Part shown: positions 12,564-19,203 of the stretch, piece after piece | Position numbering within the stretch: the first letter of the stretch is position 1 | Layout: each line of letters opens with the position of its first letter | Source: an uncultured Enterocloster sp. | GTDB taxonomy: Bacteria; Bacillota; Clostridia; Lachnospirales; Lachnospiraceae | DNA length: 19,203 nt | NCBI GenBank assembly: GCA_944382045.1 | Contig: CALWMT010000017.1 | Coordinates: 1-19,203 of the forward strand | Direction: 5' to 3' | Notes under the pieces: generated by a model | Databases searched by the model: none | The model's input: the letters and a program-made list of their open reading frames with translations, nothing else | What the model was told of the DNA's origin: nothing | Position numbers and translations under genes: made by a program

Positions 12564-14177
12564 ATGTCATATACAGCGCTGTACCGCAAGTGGAGGCCTG
12601 TATCCTTTGAGGATGTAAAGGGGCAGGACGCAATTGTACAGACACTGAAAAATCAAATAACCTCCCAGCGGATTGGACATGCCTACCTGTTCTGCGGCAC
12701 CAGGGGAACAGGAAAGACCAGTGTGGCAAAGATCTATGCCCGGGCAGTGAACTGCGAGCACCCGGCAGATGGAAGTCCCTGCAACAGCTGTCCCAGCTGT
12801 CAGGCAATTCTGTCAGGCGCCTCCATGAATGTAGTGGAGATCGATGCGGCCTCCAACAATGGCGTGGAGAATATCCGGGATATTCGGGAGCAGGTTCAAT
12901 ATCCTCCGACACAGGGCAGATACCGGGTATACATTATCGATGAGGTTCATATGCTGTCTATCGGAGCCTTTAACGCTCTTTTAAAGACGCTGGAGGAGCC
13001 GCCGGAATATGTGATTTTTATCCTGGCAACCACGGAGGTCCATAAGATCCCGATTACTATACTTTCCCGGTGCCAGCGCTATGATTTTAAGAGAATATCG
13101 CTGGAAACCATTGCCGGGCGCCTGCGGGAGCTGACACAGGCGGAAAGCATCCAGGTGGAGGATAAGGCTCTCCTATATGTGGCAAAGGCAGCGGACGGCT
13201 CCCTCCGGGATGCCCTGAGCCTCTTGGATCAATGTGTGGCATTTCATTACGGAAGGCTTCTGACCTATGATAATGTGCTGGAGGTTTTGGGTGCTGTGGA
13301 CACAGAGGTGTTCAGCCGCATGTTCGGTGCGGTGGCAGAGGGAAGAACCAGGGACTGCATCCGCATTCTGGAGGAAATAGTAGTGCAGGGCCGAGAGCTG
13401 GGGCAGTTCGTCACGGATCTCATCTGGTATATGAGAAATATCCTTCTGATACAGTCTGCCGATGACGGGGAAGGCCTGGTGGACATGTCAGAGGAAAACC
13501 TAAGGCAGCTCAGGGAGGACGGCAGGAAGGCGGACAGCACAGCACTGATGCGCTATATCCGAATCCTCTCTGATTTATCCAGCCAGCTGCGCTATGCCAG
13601 CCAAAAGCGGGTGCTTGCGGAGGTGGCGCTGATTAAGCTGACAAAGCCGTCCATGGAGCCGGATATAGGGTCTCTTCTGGAGCGGGTAAGCCAGCTGGAG
13701 GAAGCCCTTGAGGACTTGGAGGCAGGGAGAAGGGCGCTTCCTCCTGCGGCATCTGTGCCGAAGCAGGAGGAGGCCTCAAGCACCCCCCAGCCGCCAAGGA
13801 CATCCGATTCTGAAAGCCCAGTGCGGCAGGTGGCACTTCCCAAGGCACAGCTGGAGGATCTGCAGCTTGTCCGCAATGAGTGGGCAAGGCTTGTCAGAGA
13901 GATGGGAGGCGGAGCCCGGGCCTATCTGCGGGATACCGTGGTTGAGCCTGGGGGCGATGGATGCCTTACGATTGTATTTTTAGATCCGATGAATTATGAT
14001 ATGGGGAAACGGCCTACTGTGATAGGAGAGCTGGAGCGGCAGGTGGAAGCCCGGTATGGAAGGTCTATTTATTTTAAAACCCGCCTGGCAGGGCGGGGGG
14101 AACGGCTCGACACGATCTATGTGACGGAGGAAGAGCTGGAAGAAAAGATCCATATGGATATTACCTATGAAGACTGA
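12564..14177 (+). CDS. dnaX: DNA polymerase III subunit gamma/tau
   Basis: The clamp-loader ATPase of the replisome, 537 residues. Opening MSYTALYRKWRPVSFEDVKGQ is typical. Walker A is GTRGTGKTS (45-53). Zinc cysteines are C64, C73, C76 and C79. Walker B is VYIIDEVHM (122-130), and SRC (168-170) is the arginine-finger motif. Domain III runs to about residue 360; after a Pro/Ser-rich linker (about 385-415) a C-terminal domain follows that should bind the polymerase subunit. I see no A-rich slippery sequence of the E. coli kind, so a separate gamma form is not indicated. AAGGAG (12550-12555) overlaps the pfkA stop, 8 nt before the ATG, implying coupling. ybaB and recR follow in the widely conserved order. 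Confidence 0.97.
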   Translation: MSYTALYRKWRPVSFEDVKGQDAIVQTLKNQITSQRIGHAYLFCGTRGTGKTSVAKIYARAVNCEHPADGSPCNSCPSCQAILSGASMNVVEIDAASNNGVENIRDIREQVQYPPTQGRYRVYIIDEVHMLSIGAFNALLKTLEEPPEYVIFILATTEVHKIPITILSRCQRYDFKRISLETIAGRLRELTQAESIQVEDKALLYVAKAADGSLRDALSLLDQCVAFHYGRLLTYDNVLEVLGAVDTEVFSRMFGAVAEGRTRDCIRILEEIVVQGRELGQFVTDLIWYMRNILLIQSADDGEGLVDMSEENLRQLREDGRKADSTALMRYIRILSDLSSQLRYASQKRVLAEVALIKLTKPSMEPDIGSLLERVSQLEEALEDLEAGRRALPPAASVPKQEEASSTPQPPRTSDSESPVRQVALPKAQLEDLQLVRNEWARLVREMGGGARAYLRDTVVEPGGDGCLTIVFLDPMNYDMGKRPTVIGELERQVEARYGRSIYFKTRLAGRGERLDTIYVTEEELEEKIHMDITYED

Positions 14178-14213
14178 AAGACAGTGATTGAGTGATAAGG
14201 AGGAACAGCAGAC

Positions 14214-14570
14214 ATGGCAAAGCGCGGTGGATTTCCCGGAGGCATTCCCGGGAATATGAATAATCTTATGAAGCAGGCACAGAGAATGCAGCGCCAGATG
14301 GAGGAGGCGGCAAAGGAGCTGGAGACGAGAGAATACACAGCTTCCGCAGGCGGCGGCGCGGTGAGCGTCACGGTTTCCGGCAAAAAGGAGGTTGTCTCTG
14401 TAAAGCTTTCCCCGGATGCGGTGGATCCGGACGACATTGAGATGCTGGAGGATTTGATTGCAGCTGCAGTCAACGAGGCATTCCGGCAGATGGAGGCAGA
14501 CAACAGTGAGACTATGTCCAAGCTGACAGGAGGCTTGGGCGGTGCGCTCGGCGGGGGGCTGCCGTTCTGA
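14214..14570 (+). CDS. YbaB/EbfC-family nucleoid-associated protein
   Basis: A small DNA-binding protein of 118 residues found between dnaX and recR in most bacteria. The Gly-rich start (MAKRGGFPGGIPGNM) leads to a long helix NLMKQAQRMQRQMEEAAKELE (17-37). The beta-strand region ASAGGGAVSVTVSGKKEVVSVKLSPDAVDPDD is the family hallmark. The tail is Gly-rich (GGLGGALGGGLPF). AAGGAGG (14197-14203) lies 10 nt before the ATG. Its stop shares one base with the recR start (TGATG), so the two are translationally coupled. The dnaX-ybaB-recR order points to a role in recombination or replication repair, but the exact function is not established. Confidence 0.95.
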   Translation: MAKRGGFPGGIPGNMNNLMKQAQRMQRQMEEAAKELETREYTASAGGGAVSVTVSGKKEVVSVKLSPDAVDPDDIEMLEDLIAAAVNEAFRQMEADNSETMSKLTGGLGGALGGGLPF

Positions 14571-15166
14571 TGGATTACTATAGCAGTCAGATTACCAAGC
14601 TGATTGAACAGCTGTCAAAGCTTCCGGGAATCGGCGCAAAATCAGCTCAGCGCCTGGCATTTCACATTATCAATATGCCCAAGGAGCAGGTGGAGGAGCT
14701 GGCGGGAGCCATGCAGGAGGCCAGGAACAATATTCGGTACTGTAAGGAGTGCTTTACCTTGACCGATCAGGAGCTCTGTCCGATCTGCAGCAGCCCGAAA
14801 CGCAATCACAAGATAATTATGGTGGTGGAGAATACCAGAGACCTGGCGGCCTATGAGAAAACCGGAAAATACGAGGGAGTTTATCACGTGCTTCACGGAG
14901 CAATTTCCCCCATGCTGGGGATTGGCCCAGGGGATATCAAGCTGAAGGAGCTGATGCTTCGGCTCCAGTCCGATGTGGAGGAAGTGATTATTGCCACCAA
15001 TTCCAGTCTGGAGGGTGAGACCACTGCTATGTATATAAGCAAGCTGGTCAAGCCCACAGGCATTAAGGTTACTCGGATTGCCAGCGGCGTGCCGGTGGGA
15101 GGAGATCTGGAGTATATTGATGAGGTGACGCTTCTGCGCGCGCTGGAGGGGAGAACAGAGCTTTAA
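14570..15166 (+). CDS. recR: Recombination mediator protein RecR
   Basis: RecR works with RecO (and RecF) to load RecA on single-stranded gaps. It is 198 residues, the normal length. The N-terminal helix-hairpin-helix is LSKLPGIGAKSAQRLAFHI (15-33). The zinc finger is C58-x2-C61-x8-C70-x2-C73. A Toprim domain follows (about 80-175) with MVVENTRDLAAYEKTG and IIATNSSLEGETTAMYI. The C-terminal SGVPVGGDLEYIDEVTLLRALEGR carries the Walker-B-like end typical of RecR. The start overlaps the ybaB stop by one base. Confidence 0.98.
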   Translation: MDYYSSQITKLIEQLSKLPGIGAKSAQRLAFHIINMPKEQVEELAGAMQEARNNIRYCKECFTLTDQELCPICSSPKRNHKIIMVVENTRDLAAYEKTGKYEGVYHVLHGAISPMLGIGPGDIKLKELMLRLQSDVEEVIIATNSSLEGETTAMYISKLVKPTGIKVTRIASGVPVGGDLEYIDEVTLLRALEGRTEL

Positions 15167-15210
15167 CACGGAGGTTTGGGCCGTAGATTTGCTACAGGGA
15201 GATTAGGGAA

Positions 15211-17229
15211 ATGGATAAATACGAGTTTAACATTAAGGTTGAGCAGATAAAAAAGATGGCAGCCAAGGGAGACTATGAGACAGCCATGAAAATTGCGGAC
15301 ACCATAGATTGGAGGCGTGTCCGCAATGTAAATATACTGTCCATGGCCGCCTCGGTTTACGAGAAGAACGAGGAATATCAGGAGGCCAAGGATATTCTGC
15401 TGCTGGCCTTTGAGCGGGCGCCCATTGGCAAGCGTCTTCTGTATAAGCTGGCGGAGCTTGCCATTAAGGAGGGCAGCACCGCAGAGGCTGAGGATTACTA
15501 TAGGGAGTTCTGCGACCTTGCCCCTGACGATCCCAGGCAGTATATCCTGCGGTATCTGATTCTGGGGGCCAAGGGAGCGCCGGTAGAGCAGCTGATTCAT
15601 ACACTGGAGCAGTACTGCAATGTGGAGCTGGATGAAAAATGGCTTTACGAGCTGGCGGAGCTTTACAATGAGGCGGGAATGGGCGATCTGTGCGTCATGA
15701 CCTGTGACAAGATCATGCTCATGTTCGGCTTAGGCAAATATGTAGATAAGGCCATGGAGCTGAAGCTCCAGTATGCGCCCCTTACAACCTATCAGATGGA
15801 TTTGGTTGAAAACCGCGACAAATACGAGGCAAAGCTTAAGGCAGTGGAGAGAGAGTACGAGGAGGGGGTGCCCTCCCGCATTTCTGACAGCCAGGCGGCC
15901 TATACAAGAGAGCCGGAGCTGGCGGAAGCAGAGCCTCTTCCTAGAGAAGAAGCTCCTGCCGGCGTATCCTCTGGAAGCCAGGAGGCTTATTCAGAGGAAT
16001 TAAGTCCTGCCTCCCTGCCGGAGGAGCCGCAGGAAGCTCCATTGGCTTCCGCAGAGGAGGAAGAAGAGCCAAAGCCCCATGCCCAGTGGGATGCCTCCGC
16101 AGAAAAAACAGAGCCTCTTTCTGACAATGATTTGAAGGCCAGGATCCACGAGGCGGAGGCACAGGAGCATTTGGCACGGGAGATGTCAAAGCTGTCGAAG
16201 GAAGAGGAATATAGACAGGAGCCGGAGGAGGCTCAGACAAGAGTTCTTTCCGACATCCGTTCTCTGAGCAGAGAGACATCCCTGGCTGGCTCCAGCCACC
16301 TTATGATCGAGGCCGATGTACCGGAGGATGGATTGAATCTGGCCATTCAATCTCTCAAGAGGATTCACCAGGAGACGGGGGCTAAGAATCAGGCTGCGAA
16401 AATTACAGGAGAAAAGCTGAATCGAAGAGGTATCTTCACCATATCGGATAAGCTTATGGGAAAGGACCTTATCATAGAGCAGGCCGGCGATATGAATGAA
16501 GCCATTCTGCAGGAGCTCAACCAGCTGATGGCTCGGGACGAGACAGGCATGAATATTGTACTTATTGATACGCCGGAGCGCCTAAAGGAGCTTTACCGCA
16601 TTTATCCAGGCCTGGCAAAATGCTTTGAGCGCATCAGCACAGAAACCGCCGGCCATCCAAAGGCAGCGGCGCCCGCTGCGGACAGACAGGCAGAGCATTC
16701 CGGCGCAGAGACATCGGAGCGGCCTGGCCGCCCGTCGGTGGTAAGACCATCTAGTGCTCCAGAGCGCAGGCAGGACAGCCCGCAGGCGCAGGAGGCTCGC
16801 AGCACTGAGGAGGCACCGGCGGCGGATCCGCGCCCGGTAAGGCGGGTGCAGCCAAAGCGGGATATTCCCCCGATGACGATCCCTGTTCAGAAAAAGAAGG
16901 TGCCCCAGGCCAAGGAGCAGCCGCCTGCAACGCAGGAGGAGCCGGCAGAGGAGGAGATGGATATCGATGAGTTCGCTCAGTATGCCTGCCAATATGCCGG
17001 AGACATTGACTGCAGCATATCGGGAAAGAGCATGCTTGCCCTTTACGAGCGCATAGAAATTATGGAAGAAGAAGGGATTCCCCTGACAAAGGCGAATGCG
17101 GAGGATTTGATTGAAGAGGCAGCGGACAGGGCAGAAAACCCAGCGCTTGTCAAAAAGCTCACAGGCATTTTCTCTTCCAAGTATGATAAGGACGGCCTTC
17201 TGATCTTAAAAGAGGAGCATTTCCTATGA
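15211..17229 (+). CDS. TPR protein with degenerate AAA+ (CbxX/SpoVK-like) module
   Basis: A 672-residue, acidic, probably cytoplasmic protein of unknown function. Residues 1-185 are helical TPR-like repeats (e.g. YEKNEEYQEAKDILLLAFERAP, 50-71). Residues 220-345 are disordered and Glu/Pro/Ala-rich. Residues 365-475 look like an AAA+ ATPase that has lost its motifs: ETGAKNQAAKITGEKL (388-403) sits where Walker A would be but lacks GxGKT, KDLIIEQAGD (418-427) sits at Walker B with E/Q in place of D/E, and IVLIDTPERLKELYRIYPGLAKCF (449-472) matches the sensor-1/second-region pattern of CbxX/SpoVK proteins. A second disordered linker (480-582) precedes a helical domain resembling the AAA+ lid (584-645). 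A scaffold or regulator role is a guess. AGGGAG (15196-15201) precedes the ATG. ATGA joins its end to the HAD gene. Confidence 0.75.
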   Translation: MDKYEFNIKVEQIKKMAAKGDYETAMKIADTIDWRRVRNVNILSMAASVYEKNEEYQEAKDILLLAFERAPIGKRLLYKLAELAIKEGSTAEAEDYYREFCDLAPDDPRQYILRYLILGAKGAPVEQLIHTLEQYCNVELDEKWLYELAELYNEAGMGDLCVMTCDKIMLMFGLGKYVDKAMELKLQYAPLTTYQMDLVENRDKYEAKLKAVEREYEEGVPSRISDSQAAYTREPELAEAEPLPREEAPAGVSSGSQEAYSEELSPASLPEEPQEAPLASAEEEEEPKPHAQWDASAEKTEPLSDNDLKARIHEAEAQEHLAREMSKLSKEEEYRQEPEEAQTRVLSDIRSLSRETSLAGSSHLMIEADVPEDGLNLAIQSLKRIHQETGAKNQAAKITGEKLNRRGIFTISDKLMGKDLIIEQAGDMNEAILQELNQLMARDETGMNIVLIDTPERLKELYRIYPGLAKCFERISTETAGHPKAAAPAADRQAEHSGAETSERPGRPSVVRPSSAPERRQDSPQAQEARSTEEAPAADPRPVRRVQPKRDIPPMTIPVQKKKVPQAKEQPPATQEEPAEEEMDIDEFAQYACQYAGDIDCSISGKSMLALYERIEIMEEEGIPLTKANAEDLIEEAADRAENPALVKKLTGIFSSKYDKDGLLILKEEHFL

Positions 17230-18086
17230 CTGAGATAAAGATAATCGCATTGGATATGGATGGGACGCTCCTGGACAGCCAAAAAAATGTATCAGAGAGA
17301 AACCGCAGAGCGCTTGCGGCGTGTGCGGAAAAAGGAATATGGGTTGTGCCCGCCACAGGACGGGCGGGGCATGGCATAGCCCCGGAGATTAAGGCCCTTC
17401 CAGGTGTGCGGTATGCCATTGCTACCAATGGAGGCGTTGTGACAGATCTCTTAGAGGGAAGGAATCTGAAGACCTGTGCGATTTCCAATGAACAGACCCT
17501 GTCCATCCTTCGAAGGCTTGATGAATACCCTGCGATGTATGATCCCTATATCGAGGGGTGGGCGATTACGCAGCCGGAGTTTATAGAGCATTTGGACCGA
17601 TATGGACTCAGTCCTGTAATGCAGAGGATGGTGCATGCCACCAGAAGGACAGTCCCCAATATTATCCGCTATGTGGAGGAGACCAAAAAAGAGGCAGAAA
17701 AGATAAATGTATTTTTTGGCGAAGAGCATATGGGGGAGAGAGAAAGGCTCCGCAGAGAATTGGAGCAGATAGAAGGGCTGTTTGTCAGCTCCTCCCTCCC
17801 CAACAATCTGGAAATCAACCGCGAGGAGGCCACAAAGGGAAATGCTCTTCTGTGGCTCGCAGATTACCTGAACATTCCTCATTCATCTGTCATGGCCTTT
17901 GGCGACGGAGAAAATGATGTGAGCATGCTGAGAGCGGCAGGGATCGGTGTAGCCATGGGAAATGCGATTGACAAGGCAAAGGCGGCAGCCTCCTATGTTA
18001 CGCTTTCCAATGATGACGACGGCGTGGCAGCCGCTTTGGAATATTTTGTATTAGGACAGGATGGGAACGGAATTTGGACATCATAA
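17226..18086 (+). CDS. Cof-type HAD-IIB family phosphatase
   Basis: A 286-residue cytoplasmic haloacid-dehalogenase hydrolase, likely acting on sugar phosphates or similar small phosphoesters. Motif I is ALDMDGTLL (8-16; nucleophile D10, acid D12), motif II is PATGR (42-46; T44), motif III lysine is K204 in EATKGNALLWLA, and motif IV is FGDGENDVSML (225-235). The cap between motifs II and III is of the C2B type by position and size. All catalytic residues are present. The start overlaps the TPR gene stop (ATGA) and the stop overlaps the next ATG (TAATG), so this run is tightly coupled. The substrate cannot be predicted. Confidence 0.93.
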   Translation: MTEIKIIALDMDGTLLDSQKNVSERNRRALAACAEKGIWVVPATGRAGHGIAPEIKALPGVRYAIATNGGVVTDLLEGRNLKTCAISNEQTLSILRRLDEYPAMYDPYIEGWAITQPEFIEHLDRYGLSPVMQRMVHATRRTVPNIIRYVEETKKEAEKINVFFGEEHMGERERLRRELEQIEGLFVSSSLPNNLEINREEATKGNALLWLADYLNIPHSSVMAFGDGENDVSMLRAAGIGVAMGNAIDKAKAAASYVTLSNDDDGVAAALEYFVLGQDGNGIWTS

Positions 18087-18796
18087 TGGAGCATTGGCTG
18101 TCCGTGGGGGCAGGAATATTTTTGATTGGGATGATGCTGTACGGCCACTATCGGGGATTTTTGCGTCAGTGTGTATCCCTGGGAGCGTTGCTTTTGACGA
18201 TAATACTTGTAAAAATCTCTGCCCCCTATATGACTAGCTTTATACGGGAAAATCCTACAGTCCGGCAGAATGCCGCAGATTTTATTTTAGATGCGGCTGG
18301 CTGGGAGGCCCCCTCCGCAGAGGAGCTGCAGCTTCCATCGGCCCAGCGCACAGCCATCGAGCGGATGGATCTCCCCCAGGCATTAAAAGAGATTCTCCTT
18401 GAAAATAATAATAGTGAGATTTATCAAATTTTGGGTGTTCAGGAATTCACGGATTATGTCAGCTCATATTTGGCGGATATTTTGATAAATGTGCTTGCTT
18501 CAATTGCATTGTTCGTCATCGTATTTATCCTGGTTCATTTCCTGATTAAATGGCTGGATCTTGTCTCGCGCCTTCCCATCATCTCTGGCTTGAATCACAT
18601 AGCAGGTGCCATAGCGGGGCTGGCAGAGGGACTTTTGATTCTGTGGACAGCAGGCTTTGTGCTGAGTCTTTGCTCGGCTACACCTACAGGACAGCTGCTG
18701 GAGGCACAGATCTATGAAAGTGCCTGGCTGACGTTTCTTTACCGATATAATATCATTACGATTATATTGAGCGGGGTTATACGAGGGATCATTTGA
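18086..18796 (+). CDS. CvpA-family membrane protein
   Basis: A 236-residue membrane protein. Hydrophobic segments lie near residues 6-22, 30-48, 130-155 and 170-195, with the pattern GIFLIGMMLYGHYRGFLRQCVSLGALL at the N-terminus, which is characteristic of CvpA (colicin V production) proteins. The C-terminal half has SRLPIISGLNHIAGAIAGLAEGLLILW, matching the family's GxxxGxxxG helix. A longer periplasmic or extracytoplasmic-type loop separates the two pairs. The frame is open from a TTG at 18074, but the ATG at 18086 overlaps the upstream stop as TAATG, which I prefer. Molecular function of the family is unsettled. It is the last gene of the run, followed by a terminator. Confidence 0.82.
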   Translation: MEHWLSVGAGIFLIGMMLYGHYRGFLRQCVSLGALLLTIILVKISAPYMTSFIRENPTVRQNAADFILDAAGWEAPSAEELQLPSAQRTAIERMDLPQALKEILLENNNSEIYQILGVQEFTDYVSSYLADILINVLASIALFVIVFILVHFLIKWLDLVSRLPIISGLNHIAGAIAGLAEGLLILWTAGFVLSLCSATPTGQLLEAQIYESAWLTFLYRYNIITIILSGVIRGII

Positions 18797-18832
18797 GAAT
18801 TGTTTGTATTGAACATGAAATTGCGCAGAATT

Positions 18833-18873
18833 ACCGGGGCGGGAATGAAAAACACCGCTCCGGTTTCTTTTTT
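18833..18873 (+). terminator. Terminator of the dnaX-cvpA run
   Basis: ACCGGGGCGG (18833-18842) pairs with CCGCTCCGGT (18855-18864) through 10 pairs with one G-U. The loop is 12 nt and the tail is TTTCTTTTTT. Confidence 0.88.
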
Positions 18874-18970
18874 ACCAACCACAAAATGTAGTAAAAATCA
18901 AATAAAACAGGCATATTTAGTAGAGCATCAGAAGGAGCGAAAAATTGTATAAAAAATGAGCACAAATTCC

Positions 18971-18999
18971 TTGACAAGAGGTGTTTATAGTGTTATAGT
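18971..18999 (+). promoter_or_regulatory. rRNA operon promoter P1 (candidate)
   Basis: TTGACA (18971-18976), 17 bp, TATAGT (18994-18999). AT-rich DNA with A-tracts lies upstream, as in UP elements. It faces out of the window toward the predicted 16S gene. Confidence 0.75.
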
Positions 19000-19073
19000 A
19001 AAGATCCACTGAAAATTACAAATTCATAAAGCTTTCAAAGTAAAAAGAAAATTTGAATTTCAGTAAAAAGTTG

Positions 19074-19102
19074 TTGACAAAAGCGGAAAGACATGGTATT
19101 AT
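19074..19102 (+). promoter_or_regulatory. rRNA operon promoter P2 (candidate)
   Basis: TTGACA (19074-19079), 17 bp, TATTAT (19097-19102), 103 bp after P1. It is preceded by several A- and T-runs (19021-19070) that fit an UP element. Tandem strong promoters of this kind are the hallmark of rRNA operons. Confidence 0.8.
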
Positions 19103-19108
19103 ATCAAA

Positions 19109-19203
19109 GTTGCCGCTGACAAGCTGACAACACAGTCCTTTGAAAACAGAACATTAAACAGTATGCGAAACCCTGAAGATTCCTTTAAAAAAGCAGTCTG
19201 GTT
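19109..19203 (+). other. rRNA operon leader, 5' part (16S gene lies beyond the window)
   Basis: Downstream of P2 lie GTCCTTTGAAAAC (19135-19147) and TTCCTTTAAA (19180-19189), which resemble the boxA/processing elements of Firmicute rRNA leaders. There is no open reading frame of note. An 8-bp direct repeat GCTGACAA occurs at 19115-19122 and 19123-19130. The 16S sequence itself is not reached. A tRNA operon leader is the alternative. Confidence 0.7.

Noticed and set aside
12564..14177. Programmed frameshift site in dnaX giving a gamma form
   Set aside because: I saw no A-AAA-AAG-type slippery run with a following hairpin in the expected region.
18074..18085. TTG start for the CvpA-like protein
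   Set aside because: The ATG at 18086 overlaps the preceding stop as TAATG, the coupling style used elsewhere in this run; the TTG cannot be fully excluded.

Overview
The window looks like chromosome of an anaerobic Firmicute of the Clostridia, most likely a Lachnospiraceae-type gut bacterium. The support is moderate GC with AAGGAGG-like ribosome binding sites, a clostridial-type 6-phosphofructokinase, an oxygen-sensitive radical-SAM activase, and a proline-rich protein and a TPR protein of types I associate with Lachnospiraceae. There is no CRISPR array, insertion sequence, phage gene or tRNA in the window. Apart from one candidate accessory cassette it is compact housekeeping DNA.

Layout. 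(1) 1-2079: the 3' part of a MurL-type UDP-MurNAc-L-Ala-L-Glu epimerase followed by a MurD-family ligase, a pair that suggests the alternative L-Glu-then-epimerise route to the peptidoglycan stem peptide. (2) 2132-3315: a FabT-like MarR regulator and a GerMN-like lipoprotein, with their own promoter and terminator. (3) 3332-7937: a TetR regulator with its own terminator, then an exact-consensus promoter bracketed by two near-identical palindromes 63 bp apart, driving an EamA exporter, an M20D amidohydrolase and an AbgT-family transporter. This reads as one regulated import-cleave-export cassette. (4) 7938-8663: nagB on the minus strand, convergent with the cassette and sharing a bidirectional terminator. 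(5) 8829-10660: a proline-rich protein of unknown function whose 3' end overlaps that of a convergent nrdG2-type radical-SAM activase. (6) 10744-18796: a long forward housekeeping run: tadA, pfkA, dnaX, ybaB, recR, a TPR protein with an apparently dead AAA+ module, a Cof-type HAD phosphatase and a CvpA-like membrane protein. Stop and start codons touch or overlap at several joints. (7) 18797-19203: a terminator, then two strong tandem promoters and a leader with a TCCTTTGAAAAC element. This is almost certainly the start of an rRNA operon whose 16S gene lies just beyond the window.

The order tadA ... dnaX-ybaB-recR ... rrn matches what is known from Bacillus subtilis (tadA-scr-dnaX-yaaK-recR-yaaL-bofA-rrnA), except that a phosphofructokinase gene occupies the place of the SRP RNA gene.

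The observations most worth a second look are the TetR/EamA/M20D/AbgT cassette with its two-operator promoter, the degenerate AAA+ module in the TPR protein, and the MurL/MurD2-type pair. All names come from reading the sequence; no database search was run.
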